From Cellulophaga sp. HaHa_2_95 (GTDB taxonomy: Bacteria > Bacteroidota > Bacteroidia > Flavobacteriales > Flavobacteriaceae), in NCBI RefSeq assembly GCF_019278565.1, contig NZ_CP058988.1, positions 4,092,001 to 4,156,000 on the forward strand: DNA of 64,000 bases, given 5' to 3'. The position numbers and the translations under genes were made by a program. The notes beneath the pieces are model-generated. The model did not search any database, had not been told where the DNA came from, and was given only the letters and a program-made list of their open reading frames with translations. This document shows, in pieces, positions 1-8,781 of the stretch (positions are counted from its first letter, which is position 1; each line of letters opens with the position of its first letter).

Positions 1-377
1 TTATTCTTATCTACAAGTTCAAAATAATCTTTAATCGCTAAATTATTGCTATGCTTATATATTTTTGGAAACGCAGCATCTTCTACACTATCATATAAAA
101 CCACTTGACGTTCTACATACTGAATAATGCGAAACATAAAATCAATACGCTCTTTCTCTGAATCTATGGCCATAAAATTCTCAAAGAAAGCTTCTAAAAT
201 TTCTTTAGGATTTTGTCCTGATTTTAATCCCTTTTGACATTGGTCTAACATCAACGGAATAACCATACCCACATTTTCTATATTTCGGTATGGTAAGTTT
301 AAAAACAAACTGTTGTAAACATTAAACTTATTGTTTACCGACTTCTTAAATTCTTCTAACCGCTGTACTTGTTTCAT
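1..377 (-). CDS. ppc: Phosphoenolpyruvate carboxylase, N-terminal part (cut by window edge)
   Basis: The first 125 codons of a minus-strand gene starting at 377; the rest lies beyond the left edge. I translated it by hand. It begins MKQVQRLEEFKKSV and contains YNSLFLNLPY, FMFRIIQYVERQVVLYDS and VEDAAFPK. I recognise this pattern as the N-terminus of the PEP carboxylases of Bacteroidota, which make oxaloacetate from PEP and bicarbonate in the cytoplasm. The catalytic His and Arg residues lie outside the window, so the call rests on N-terminal resemblance only. The pyruvate carboxylase gene lies upstream on the same strand, which fits an anaplerotic locus, but a terminator between the two suggests separate transcripts. 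Confidence 0.68.
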   Translation of the reverse strand, partial: MKQVQRLEEFKKSVNNKFNVYNSLFLNLPYRNIENVGMVIPLMLDQCQKGLKSGQNPKEILEAFFENFMAIDSEKERIDFMFRIIQYVERQVVLYDSVEDAAFPKIYKHSNNLAIKDYFELVDKN

Positions 378-453
378 ATTTTATAGCTAACTAAACGTAA
401 AATTCTTCTTGTTCTATAGTTGAAATCTGATAGTATACCTAGACGTCAGACTC

Positions 454-487
454 AAAAATTCCCTTTAGCTAAAGTAGCTAAAGGGAA
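454..487 (-). terminator. Intrinsic terminator of pyruvate carboxylase gene
   Basis: A perfect 12-bp inverted repeat (arms 459-470 and 476-487, 5-nt loop). Read on the minus strand it is followed by TTTTTGAG. It lies 22 bp past the pyc stop codon. Confidence 0.8.
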
Positions 488-508
488 GTATACTTTTTAC
501 TTAATTTT

Positions 509-3500
509 TTATTTTAACGTTACTACCAAATCCTCAGAATTAACCAATGAACCTCCTGATAAATGAACGCTTTCTACCACGCCTTCCTCTGTTGCAGTAA
601 CCGTCGTTTCCATTTTCATGGCTTCGATGACAAACAAAGGTTGGTTTCGTTTTATTTCTTGTCCTTTCTTCACCAAAACAGTAGATAATAAACCTTGCAA
701 AGGTGCACCAATTTGCTTGTCATTAGCCCCATCTGCCTTGGTATTTTCTATTTTAGTAACTTTCACGGCGGTATCTTTAATGACTACATTACGCAATTGC
801 CCATTTACTTTAAAATAGATGCTTACATTCCCCGATTCATCTGGCTCACCCTTTAACATTAATGAGATAAGGACATTCTTACCACGATCTAACTCTACCA
901 TAATCTCTTCTCCTATTTCCATACCGTAGAAGAAATTTTTAGTAGGTATATTCATTACATTACCATATTTTACGTGGTTATTGTAGGCATCTGTAAATAC
1001 CTTTGGATACAATTTGTAAGATAAGAAATCTGTAATTTCAAGCGCCCTACCCATGCCTTTATTGAACTTTCGTTTAAAGGACTTGAATTCCTTGTCAAAA
1101 TCTATAGGTTCTAAATGCGCATTAGGTCTTTCGGTATATGGAATTTCATCTTTCAGAATAATTTTCTGTAATGCTTTTGGGAAACCTCCGACAGGTTGTC
1201 CTAAGTCTCCTCTAAAGAAACTTTTTACAGATTCAGGAAATGAAATATCCTCTCCTTTCGTCAATACATCATCTACCGTTAGACTATTACTAATCATATA
1301 TTGCGCCATATCACCCACTACTTTAGAGCTAGGCGTTACTTTGATAACATCGCCAAAGAGTTGGTTAACTTCTCCGTACATTTTAGTAATCTCTGGGAAT
1401 TTATCTTCCAAACCTAAAGCAATAGCTTGCCCTTTTAAGTTGGAGTATTGCCCCCCAGGAATTTCATGGTTATACACCTCTCCTGTTCCAGATTTTAATC
1501 CAGATTCAAACGTGTAATAATAATTACGAACCGTTTCCCAGTAATTAGAATACGCCGCTAATTTTGCCGTATTCATGGTATTCGCTCTTTCTGTAAAACG
1601 AAGCATCTCTACTACCGAATTAAAATTGGGCTGTGAAGTTAATCCAGACAAACCTCCTAGAGCTACATCGACCACATCTACACCTGCTTCTATTGCTTTT
1701 AAATACATAGCGGCTTGCGTAGAAGACGTATCATGTGTATGTAAATGAATTGGTATATTAATTTCTGATTTTAGTGCGGAAATTAATTCGTACGCGGCAT
1801 ACGGTTTTAACAAACCGGCCATATCTTTCACTCCCAATATATGAGCACCAGCATTTTCAATATCTTTAGCTAACTGCACATAATATTTCAGATCATATTT
1901 GGTTTTAGAGGCATCTAAAATATCGCCCGTATAACAAATAGACCCTTCTGCTAAACCACCCGTTTTTGTTCGCACATGCTCTATACAAGGCGCAATAGAT
2001 TTCATCCAGTTTAGAGAATCAAATATTCTAAAAACATCTACACCTGTTTCCCATGATTGTTCAACAAATTTTTCTATTAAATTATCTGGATATGCGGTAT
2101 ACCCAACACCGTTTGATCCTCTAATCAGCATTTGCAATAATATATTTGGCATTGCTTTACGCAAGCTAGCCAAACGCTCCCAAGGGTTTTCTTGCAAAAA
2201 GCGTAAGCACACATCAAAAGTAGCTCCTCCCCAAACTTCCATACTGAAAATCTCAGGGTTATTTTTAGCATACCCTTCTGCAACCTTCATCATATCTATC
2301 GTACGCATACGTGTTGCCAACAAACTTTGGTGGGCATCACGCATGGTAGTATCGGTGAAATGAACTTTCTTTTCATTCTTTAACCACTCAGAGAATTTCT
2401 CGGGTCCCAGCTCCGTAAGTAGATCTTTAGTTCCTTTAGGGTACGGATCAAATTTAGGAAAGGCAGGAACTATAGGTTTTGAAAATACATGCTTAGGATC
2501 TTTCTTTTTTACATCAGGATTTCCATTAACGATAACATCACCCAAAAAGTGCACTAATTTATTTGCCCGATCACGAGGTTCCACAAATTCAAAAAGCTTC
2601 GGTTCATTTTTTATAAAATTTACCGTAACATCACCATCTCTAAAAGTTTGATGTTTTAAAATATTGTCCAAGAAAGCCATATTGGTTTTCACACCACGAA
2701 TACGGAATTCTGCCAAGGCTCTACGCATTTTTCTACAAGAGCCATCAAGTGTTCTACTAATGGCCGATACTTTAACCAACATAGAATCAAAAAATGGAGA
2801 AATAACCACCCCTTGATATACACTACCTGCATCTAACCGAATTCCCAAACCAGAAGCACTACGGTAAGTAGTTACGACCCCATAATCTGGTTTAAAATCG
2901 TTCGCAGGATCTTCTGTCGTAATTCTACATTGCAACGCATATCCCGTTACTTTTACAGATTCTTGACTTTCTATTTTTATTTGTTGATCTGATAATTTAT
3001 AACCGCCAGCAATAAAGATTTGTGTTTTAATCAAATCAATATTAGTAATCATTTCTGTTACCGTATGCTCTACTTGAACTCTTGGGTTTACTTCAATAAA
3101 ATAAATGCTTCCATCATCATCAACCAAAAACTCAACGGTACCAATGTTATTATAGTTTACGGCCTTACAAATATTAATAGCGTGGGTATACAAGCTATTT
3201 AGCGTCTCTTGGGGTAACCCAAAAGAAGGTGCAAATTCAATTACTTTTTGGTAGCGACGTTGTACAGAGCAATCACGTTCATATAAATGCACTATATTCC
3301 CATGTAAATCGGCAACAATTTGTATTTCTATATGTTTTGGATTTTCTACAAACTTTTCTAAGAAAACGGTATCATCACCAAAAGCATTTAAAGATTCTCT
3401 TCGAGCCTCAGGGAAACCTTTCCTTAGTTCTTCTTCTGTCCGGATTACTCGCATTCCGCGGCCACCACCACCAGAAGCAGCTTTAAGCATCACTGGATAC

Positions 3501-3961
3501 CCAATACGCTCTGCCTCAGACAAAGCAACAGACACTTCTACTAAATCTTCAGTACTACTTTGTATGACCGGAATATGATTAGCTACCGCTACTTCCTTCG
3601 CTGTAATCTTATCTCCTAGCGCTTTTAAAACAGAAACTTTAGGACCTATAAAAATAATCCCATTATCCTCACAAGCTTGCGCAAATTTTGCATTTTCAGA
3701 TAAGAATCCATATCCAGGGTGTATGGCATCAATATCATTATCTTTTGCCACTTTTATTATGGCATCTATATCTAAGTAAGGTTTTAAAGGCTCGTTCTCT
3801 TCTCCAATTTGATAGCATTCATCTGCCTTATATCTGTGTAAAGAGTACCGATCTTCATAGGTGTAAATCCCAACTGTTTTTATGCCTATCTCTACACAAG
3901 CTCTAAAAATACGAATAGCTATTTCTCCCCTATTTGCTACTAAAACCTTTTTGATTTCCAT
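509..3961 (-). CDS. pyc: Pyruvate carboxylase
   Basis: This biotin enzyme carboxylates pyruvate to oxaloacetate using ATP and bicarbonate, refilling the TCA cycle. The 1150-residue length is normal for the single-chain form. The biotin carboxylase part comes first: N-terminal VLVANRGEIAIRIFRA, an ATP-grasp glycine loop SGGGGRGM near residue 165, and EVNPRVQVEHTVTE. The carboxyltransferase part starts near residue 535 (FTDTTMRDAHQSL) and includes the metal-binding HLHTHDTS stretch. The C-terminal biotinyl domain has EAMKMETT with biotin acceptor Lys1116. The biotin ligase that would modify it is encoded at 14560-15294. The start codon follows a 180-bp gap and matches the family N-terminus. A terminator follows at 454-487. 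Confidence 0.97.
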   Translation of the reverse strand: MEIKKVLVANRGEIAIRIFRACVEIGIKTVGIYTYEDRYSLHRYKADECYQIGEENEPLKPYLDIDAIIKVAKDNDIDAIHPGYGFLSENAKFAQACEDNGIIFIGPKVSVLKALGDKITAKEVAVANHIPVIQSSTEDLVEVSVALSEAERIGYPVMLKAASGGGGRGMRVIRTEEELRKGFPEARRESLNAFGDDTVFLEKFVENPKHIEIQIVADLHGNIVHLYERDCSVQRRYQKVIEFAPSFGLPQETLNSLYTHAINICKAVNYNNIGTVEFLVDDDGSIYFIEVNPRVQVEHTVTEMITNIDLIKTQIFIAGGYKLSDQQIKIESQESVKVTGYALQCRITTEDPANDFKPDYGVVTTYRSASGLGIRLDAGSVYQGVVISPFFDSMLVKVSAISRTLDGSCRKMRRALAEFRIRGVKTNMAFLDNILKHQTFRDGDVTVNFIKNEPKLFEFVEPRDRANKLVHFLGDVIVNGNPDVKKKDPKHVFSKPIVPAFPKFDPYPKGTKDLLTELGPEKFSEWLKNEKKVHFTDTTMRDAHQSLLATRMRTIDMMKVAEGYAKNNPEIFSMEVWGGATFDVCLRFLQENPWERLASLRKAMPNILLQMLIRGSNGVGYTAYPDNLIEKFVEQSWETGVDVFRIFDSLNWMKSIAPCIEHVRTKTGGLAEGSICYTGDILDASKTKYDLKYYVQLAKDIENAGAHILGVKDMAGLLKPYAAYELISALKSEINIPIHLHTHDTSSTQAAMYLKAIEAGVDVVDVALGGLSGLTSQPNFNSVVEMLRFTERANTMNTAKLAAYSNYWETVRNYYYTFESGLKSGTGEVYNHEIPGGQYSNLKGQAIALGLEDKFPEITKMYGEVNQLFGDVIKVTPSSKVVGDMAQYMISNSLTVDDVLTKGEDISFPESVKSFFRGDLGQPVGGFPKALQKIILKDEIPYTERPNAHLEPIDFDKEFKSFKRKFNKGMGRALEITDFLSYKLYPKVFTDAYNNHVKYGNVMNIPTKNFFYGMEIGEEIMVELDRGKNVLISLMLKGEPDESGNVSIYFKVNGQLRNVVIKDTAVKVTKIENTKADGANDKQIGAPLQGLLSTVLVKKGQEIKRNQPLFVIEAMKMETTVTATEEGVVESVHLSGGSLVNSEDLVVTLK

Positions 3962-4249
3962 GTAATTCTCTGTGGTTAGTTTTTTTTATAAAAATGTTGT
4001 CAATCTTTACGATGTACAAACATCGTAAAGTTACATTTTTTGAATACGCATCACAATTAATCTAATGCATTTAATTAACCCTTTTTATTGCAATTTGTCA
4101 GCAATTTAAGCAAGGAAAACGAAATCTATTAGGTAAATTAACTTTTGAAACAAATTTTAAATAATTACTTACAAAACTCTATCAAAGAGAAGCGTACCTT
4201 GCATTTTTATAGTACTATTGAAAGTTGTAATTTTAAGAAAAAGAAAACC

Positions 4250-4378
4250 ATGGGAAAAGGAGATAAAAAATCTAGAAAAGGAAAGATCGCTAGCAATTCT
4301 TTTGGCGCTAGAAGACCTAAAAAAATTAAAAGAAGACCAACCGTTGAAGAAAAAATTGCCATAAAAAAGAAAAAGTAA
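4250..4378 (+). CDS. Small ribosomal subunit protein Thx
   Basis: A 42-residue, very basic protein starting MGKGDKKSRKGKIASNSFGA, matching the Thx/S31 type of 30S ribosomal protein found in Bacteroidota. Thx binds in the head of the 30S subunit in Thermus. The open frame extends back to 4145, but those 35 extra codons do not look like the family, so I chose the ATG at 4250. TACCTTGC at 4195-4202 resembles the Bacteroidota -7 promoter element and would give a leader of about 40 nt. The stop codon lies inside the left arm of the following terminator. Confidence 0.82.
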   Translation: MGKGDKKSRKGKIASNSFGARRPKKIKRRPTVEEKIAIKKKK

Positions 4379-4408
4379 CTACGGCTGTAGTTACTTTTTC
4401 TTTTTAAA
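4371..4408. terminator. Bidirectional terminator between thx and yaaA
   Basis: A perfect 12-bp inverted repeat (4371-4382 and 4387-4398) with a GGCT loop. It is followed by a T-rich run on the plus strand and preceded by an A-rich run, so it can end both the thx transcript and the convergent yaaA transcript. The thx stop codon (4376-4378) is inside the stem. Confidence 0.85.
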
Positions 4409-4424
4409 ATTTAGACCTTGATAA

Positions 4425-5186
4425 TTAGCGAATAAATACAGGCTGATTTTCTTTTAAAGTATGCTCTTTACTAAACAGATATCCATCTAAATTAAAGCCT
4501 CGTAGTTCTTCAAGAGAATTAACTTTCTCATCTACGATATATCGCACCATAGCACCTCTTGCTTTTTTAGCATAGAAGCTTATTATTTTTAATTTATCGT
4601 TTTTCCAGTCTTTAAATATTGGTGCAATTACAGGCACCTTTAAATTCTTCTCATCTACGGCACTGAAATATTCGTTGCTCGCTAAGTTTACAAACAATTC
4701 CCCTTCTTCCAATTCGGAATTTAAAGAGGCTGTGATGTCTTTCTTCCAAAATTCATACAAATTTTTAGCCTTCCCAACTTTCATGCTGGTTCCCATTTCT
4801 AATCGGTATGCTTGCATTAAATCTAAGGGCTTTAAAACACCATACAAACCGGATAGAATACGAAGCTGATTTTGCAATTCGGCTATTTTAGTTTCTTTTA
4901 AACTATAGGCATCCAATCCTTGGTATACATCACCACTAAAAGCAAATACTGCAGGACGTGCGTTTTCTGGAGTAAAAGGCAATGAAAATTTCTGATTTCG
5001 GTCCCAATTCAATTGTGCCAATTTATCTGAAATATGCATTAAGTCTGATAAATCTTTGGGCTTCTTCTTTTTTAAAACTGAATTTAGTTTTTTTGATTGC
5101 TCAAGAAATACAGGGCTAGTATATGCTGCCGTAGGTAATTCTGTTTCAAAATCTAAAGATTTTGCAGGAGAGATTACTATTTTCAT
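4425..5186 (-). CDS. yaaA: Peroxide stress protein YaaA (DUF328/UPF0246)
   Basis: A 253-residue soluble protein starting MKIVISPAKSLDFE, the hallmark of the YaaA family, and containing FSGDVYQGLDA, ILSGLYGVLKPLD, YRLEMGT and YAKKARGAMVRY. In E. coli YaaA is induced by OxyR and limits iron-driven damage during peroxide stress; the fold binds DNA. The length is normal. It is separated from the upstream rluD-like gene by about 115 bp and shares a terminator with the convergent thx gene. No OxyR-type site was recognised. Confidence 0.92.
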   Translation of the reverse strand: MKIVISPAKSLDFETELPTAAYTSPVFLEQSKKLNSVLKKKKPKDLSDLMHISDKLAQLNWDRNQKFSLPFTPENARPAVFAFSGDVYQGLDAYSLKETKIAELQNQLRILSGLYGVLKPLDLMQAYRLEMGTSMKVGKAKNLYEFWKKDITASLNSELEEGELFVNLASNEYFSAVDEKNLKVPVIAPIFKDWKNDKLKIISFYAKKARGAMVRYIVDEKVNSLEELRGFNLDGYLFSKEHTLKENQPVFIR

Positions 5187-5302
5187 CTGATGCTTTTTAG
5201 TAGTTCACTAGTTATACGATATCTTCTTCGCAAAATTAAAGAAGATATCTAGTATAAATTTCATCTTTCAAGATAGGTTTTCAATAGCTGTATTACAAAA
5301 AT

Positions 5303-6346
5303 CTATCCTTGAGGATTCTCTGCGCTATGCTTGGCATAAGCCCTCCATTTCTCTATACAATTCGCCATATCGGCTGGTATTTCAGAATCAAAACGCATAA
5401 ATTCTTTGGTAACAGGGTGTACAAAACCTAAGGTTTTTGCATGTAAGGCCTGTCGTGGTAATATTTTAAAGGCATTATCTACAAACTGCTTATACTTTGT
5501 AAATGTTGTTCCCTTTAATATTTTCTCACCACCATAACGCGCATCATTAAATAAAGTATGCCCTATATGCTTTAAGTGTACCCGAATCTGGTGTGTTCTA
5601 CCTGTCTCTAATTTGCAAGAAATTAAGGTTAAATATCCTAAGCGCTCTATGACTTTAAAATGAGTAACTGCATCTTTACCTTGTTCACCGTCAGGAAAAA
5701 CAGCCATTTGCAAGCGGTTCTGCGGATGCCTTCCTACATGCCCTTCTATAGTTCCTTCATCTTCTTCGATATTACCCCAAACTAACGCCACATACTCACG
5801 CTCACTTGTTTTATCAAAAAACTGTTTTGACAAGAAAGTCATCGCTTCATCTGTCTTAGCAATTACTAAAAGTCCGGAAGTATCTTTATCTATTCTATGC
5901 ACTAATCCTGGACGTTCATTACTATTTACGGCAAGATCTTTTGTATGATGCAATAACGCATTAATAAGGGTTCCAGAGTAATTACCGTGACCAGGATGCA
6001 CGACCATTCCAGGTTCTTTATTTACCACCATCAATACATCATCCTCATAAACAATGTTTATAGGAATATCTTCTGGCACTAATAAAAATTCATGTGGTGG
6101 ATGCTCAAAAAGAACCCTAACTTCATCTCCTGCTTTAACGCGATAATTTTGCTTTACTTGAATATCATTAACCCAAATATGTCCATTTCTTGCTGCTTGC
6201 TGAATTTTATTTCGAACCGCATTTTCTATGAAGTTCATTAAAAATTTATCTACACGCAGCGGCTCTTGCCCCTTGGATGCAATTACCTTATGGTGCTCAA
6301 AAAGTTCATCTTTTTCTAACTCCGAGCGCTCTTCTGGTTCCATCAT
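5303..6346 (-). CDS. rluD: RluA-family 23S rRNA pseudouridine synthase (RluD-like)
   Basis: A 347-residue protein with an N-terminal S4 RNA-binding domain (about residues 28-85, including LRVDKFL and GHIWVND) and a catalytic RluA-type domain. The signature VHRIDKDTSGLLVIAK puts the catalytic Asp at residue 153. ETGRTHQIRVHLKHIGH follows. RluD isomerises uridines in helix 69 of 23S rRNA; which uridines this member modifies cannot be told from sequence. It begins 3 nt after the PASTA gene stop codon, so the two form an operon. Confidence 0.92.
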   Translation of the reverse strand: MMEPEERSELEKDELFEHHKVIASKGQEPLRVDKFLMNFIENAVRNKIQQAARNGHIWVNDIQVKQNYRVKAGDEVRVLFEHPPHEFLLVPEDIPINIVYEDDVLMVVNKEPGMVVHPGHGNYSGTLINALLHHTKDLAVNSNERPGLVHRIDKDTSGLLVIAKTDEAMTFLSKQFFDKTSEREYVALVWGNIEEDEGTIEGHVGRHPQNRLQMAVFPDGEQGKDAVTHFKVIERLGYLTLISCKLETGRTHQIRVHLKHIGHTLFNDARYGGEKILKGTTFTKYKQFVDNAFKILPRQALHAKTLGFVHPVTKEFMRFDSEIPADMANCIEKWRAYAKHSAENPQG

Positions 6347-6349
6347 ATA

Positions 6350-6937
6350 TTATTCTGAATCTGATTTTATTTGATTGCTTTGGCTTTCATTACCATTACC
6401 ACAAACCAGTTCTATTTTTGAAGTTTTAGGAAGCTTATATCCTTCCTCTATATATTTCCCTTTGTACTTGATACGGTATACCATATCTTTTCCAAATTCA
6501 TCTATGTAAGTTACCCTTTGCACATCTAACCCTACAGCTCTAAGTTTTGCCGTAGCATTCCGCAAGGTAACCTGGATGATACTTGGCACACTAACCTTCT
6601 TGTATCCAGAAGGGTTTACCGTTACATAAATTTTTCTACTCTGCTTTACTTTATTTCCCGCAGGAGGGTTCTGCTCAATAACAGAAAATCTAGGATAATC
6701 AGGATTGTAATTCGCAGAATCTAATACCTCAAAACGCAAATCTGCATCTTCCACCACTTTACGCATTTGCGTTACAGACAATTTTGCCAAATCTGGTACC
6801 TCTACAAATTCTCCGTGATTGGTAGAACTTTTTAACCATTGTAGCATTCCAAATATAAAAAGGACTACAACTAAAAGTGCTAATCCCAATTGTATTAAAA
6901 AAACTTTGCTTTTCAGAAAGTTAAAAAAATTTCTCAT
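6350..6937 (-). CDS. PASTA domain membrane protein
   Basis: A 195-residue protein with one membrane segment (about residues 13-35, VFLIQLGLALLVVVLFIFGM) and then two PASTA repeats, about 42-110 (VPDLAKLSVTQMRKVVEDA) and 112-180 (VPSIIQVTLRNATAKLRAVG). PASTA domains bind cell-wall muropeptides or beta-lactams in kinases and penicillin-binding proteins. Here there is no kinase or transpeptidase domain, so the protein is probably a periplasmic wall-sensing or structural subunit; that is inference. It is cotranscribed with rluD and divergent from ddl, a wall-precursor gene. Confidence 0.88.
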   Translation of the reverse strand: MRNFFNFLKSKVFLIQLGLALLVVVLFIFGMLQWLKSSTNHGEFVEVPDLAKLSVTQMRKVVEDADLRFEVLDSANYNPDYPRFSVIEQNPPAGNKVKQSRKIYVTVNPSGYKKVSVPSIIQVTLRNATAKLRAVGLDVQRVTYIDEFGKDMVYRIKYKGKYIEEGYKLPKTSKIELVCGNGNESQSNQIKSDSE

Positions 6938-7124
6938 GTTATTATGTATTGTGGCAGCAAATATAAGAAATGGACCCTAAGAAACGAACAGCCGTTTCGT
7001 AAAATCACGTTATATTTATAGTTCACTAGAAAAAAAATATACACAATGAACTAAAACATGGTGTTTTTTCTTTTCTTTGACTTACAATTGCAGTTTGTCT
7101 ATTTCTAATATTTAAGATTGAGTA

Positions 7125-8105
7125 ATGAAGAAAAATATTGCCATTATCATGGGCGGCTACTCCAGCGAATATCAAATTTCGTTAAAAAGCGGAAGCGTTG
7201 TTTACAAGTATACTGACAAGGAAAAATTTAACCTATTTAGCATTCATATTTTCAAAAAAAAATGGGTTTACGTAAATGAAAACAACGAAGAATTTCCTGT
7301 AAATAAGCACGATTTTTCTATCGAAATAGACCATCAGAAAATAACTTTTGATTGCGTATTTAACGCCATTCATGGTTCTCCTGGGGAAGATGGCTTAATG
7401 CAATCTTATTTTGAATTATTAAACATTCCACAAACCTCTTGTGATGCTTACCAATCTGCCTTAACTTTTAATAAACGAGACTTACTGAGTGTACTAAAAC
7501 CATACGGTATTAAGTCTGCCCCTTCCTACTATCTTAACCTTGGCGACCTTATTGACGAAGAAGCCATAGTTACTAAAGTAGGTCTACCTTGTTTTGTAAA
7601 AGCAAATAAAGCCGGAAGTAGTTTTGGAATTATGAAAGTATATAAAAAAGAAGAGCTACAAGCTGCTATTGCTAATGCCTACAAGGAAGATGACGAAATT
7701 ATCATTGAAGGATTTTTAGATGGCACTGAAGTTTCTGTGGGTGTTTTAAAATACAATGGGGAAACAAAAGTATTTCCTATAACCGAAATAGTTTCTGAGA
7801 ATGATTTTTTTGATTACGAAGCTAAATACGCAGGGAAATCTCAAGAAATAACACCTGCAAGAATTACGGAAGAACAAGCACAAAGGGTAAGTGATATTGC
7901 AAAAAAGGCATATGATGTTTTAAAAATGAAGGGCTTCTCTAGAAGTGAATTTATTTTTATTGGCGATGAGCCTTTTATGCTAGAAATGAATACGACTCCT
8001 GGGTTAACCGAAGAAAGTATTTTACCACAACAGGCCAAAGTTGCAGGCATATCATTACCTGAGCTTTTTGAAAATGCAATAACTGAAGCCTTAAAAGCAA
8101 ATTAA
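7125..8105 (+). CDS. ddl: D-alanine--D-alanine ligase
   Basis: A 326-residue ATP-grasp enzyme that joins two D-Ala for peptidoglycan precursor synthesis in the cytoplasm. Visible family features are the N-terminal IAIIMGGYSSEYQISLKSG, the substrate motif AIHGSPGEDGLMQSYFELL, the ATP-binding FVKANKAGSSFGI, and the Mg/D-Ala site EMNTTPGLTEESILPQQA. The length is normal. It is divergent from the PASTA gene across 187 bp and is followed 27 bp later by coaD, probably in one transcript. Confidence 0.97.
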   Translation: MKKNIAIIMGGYSSEYQISLKSGSVVYKYTDKEKFNLFSIHIFKKKWVYVNENNEEFPVNKHDFSIEIDHQKITFDCVFNAIHGSPGEDGLMQSYFELLNIPQTSCDAYQSALTFNKRDLLSVLKPYGIKSAPSYYLNLGDLIDEEAIVTKVGLPCFVKANKAGSSFGIMKVYKKEELQAAIANAYKEDDEIIIEGFLDGTEVSVGVLKYNGETKVFPITEIVSENDFFDYEAKYAGKSQEITPARITEEQAQRVSDIAKKAYDVLKMKGFSRSEFIFIGDEPFMLEMNTTPGLTEESILPQQAKVAGISLPELFENAITEALKAN

Positions 8106-8132
8106 GTACCTTTAGAAGCTTAAAATACAACT

Positions 8133-8588
8133 ATGAGACGCGCAATATTCCCTGGTTCATTTGATCCACTAACTTTAGGTCACTATGACATTATTCAAAG
8201 AGGCATCACACTCTTTGATGAACTCATTATTGCCATTGGCGTAAATTCTGACAAGAAATATATGTTCTCATTAGAAGAACGAAAGCGATTTATTAAGGAT
8301 GCCTTTGCTCATGAGCCAAAAATAAAAGTACTTACCTATGAGGGTCTTACGGTAGATTTTTGCAAAAAAATAAATGCCAATTTTATTTTAAGAGGTTTAC
8401 GTAACCCTGGAGATTTCGAGTTTGAAAAAGCCATAGCACACACCAATCGAAAATTGTCTGAAATTGAAACCGTTTTTCTCCTAACCTCTTCTGGGAAATC
8501 ATACATCAGCTCTTCTATTGTTAGAGATGTTATTAAAAACGGAGGAGACTACACAGGCTTAGTACCGGATTCTGTTCGCGTGAAATAA
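8133..8588 (+). CDS. coaD: Pantetheine-phosphate adenylyltransferase
   Basis: A 151-residue enzyme of the penultimate step of coenzyme A synthesis: 4'-phosphopantetheine + ATP to dephospho-CoA. It has the nucleotidyltransferase motif FPGSFDPLTLGHYDII with the HxGH-type loop, FILRGLRNPGDFEFE, and the C-terminal ISSSIVRDVIKNGGD. The length and start match the family. It follows ddl by 27 bp on the same strand. Confidence 0.97.
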   Translation: MRRAIFPGSFDPLTLGHYDIIQRGITLFDELIIAIGVNSDKKYMFSLEERKRFIKDAFAHEPKIKVLTYEGLTVDFCKKINANFILRGLRNPGDFEFEKAIAHTNRKLSEIETVFLLTSSGKSYISSSIVRDVIKNGGDYTGLVPDSVRVK

Positions 8589-8781
8589 AATCCTATAAAA
8601 TGGAATTTAATACGCCGTTAAAACTTGAAGCGAGCCTAGCCTATATCTTATTTCCGACACCTTTGAAGAAGCCATAGTAACAAATATCCTATTTATCACC
8701 ACGGTTTTTCAAGAATTCACAACAAATGCACCTTCAGTTATAAAATTACTCATTACTTTAGTAGGAAATTTATTACTAGTC

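Noticed and set aside
1053..1517. 154-codon plus-strand frame
   Set aside because: It is antisense to pyruvate carboxylase and has no family features.
6981..6998. GAAACG/CGTTTC inverted repeat between PASTA gene and ddl
   Set aside because: Only 6 bp per arm with a 6-nt loop; too common by chance in AT-rich sequence to call an operator.
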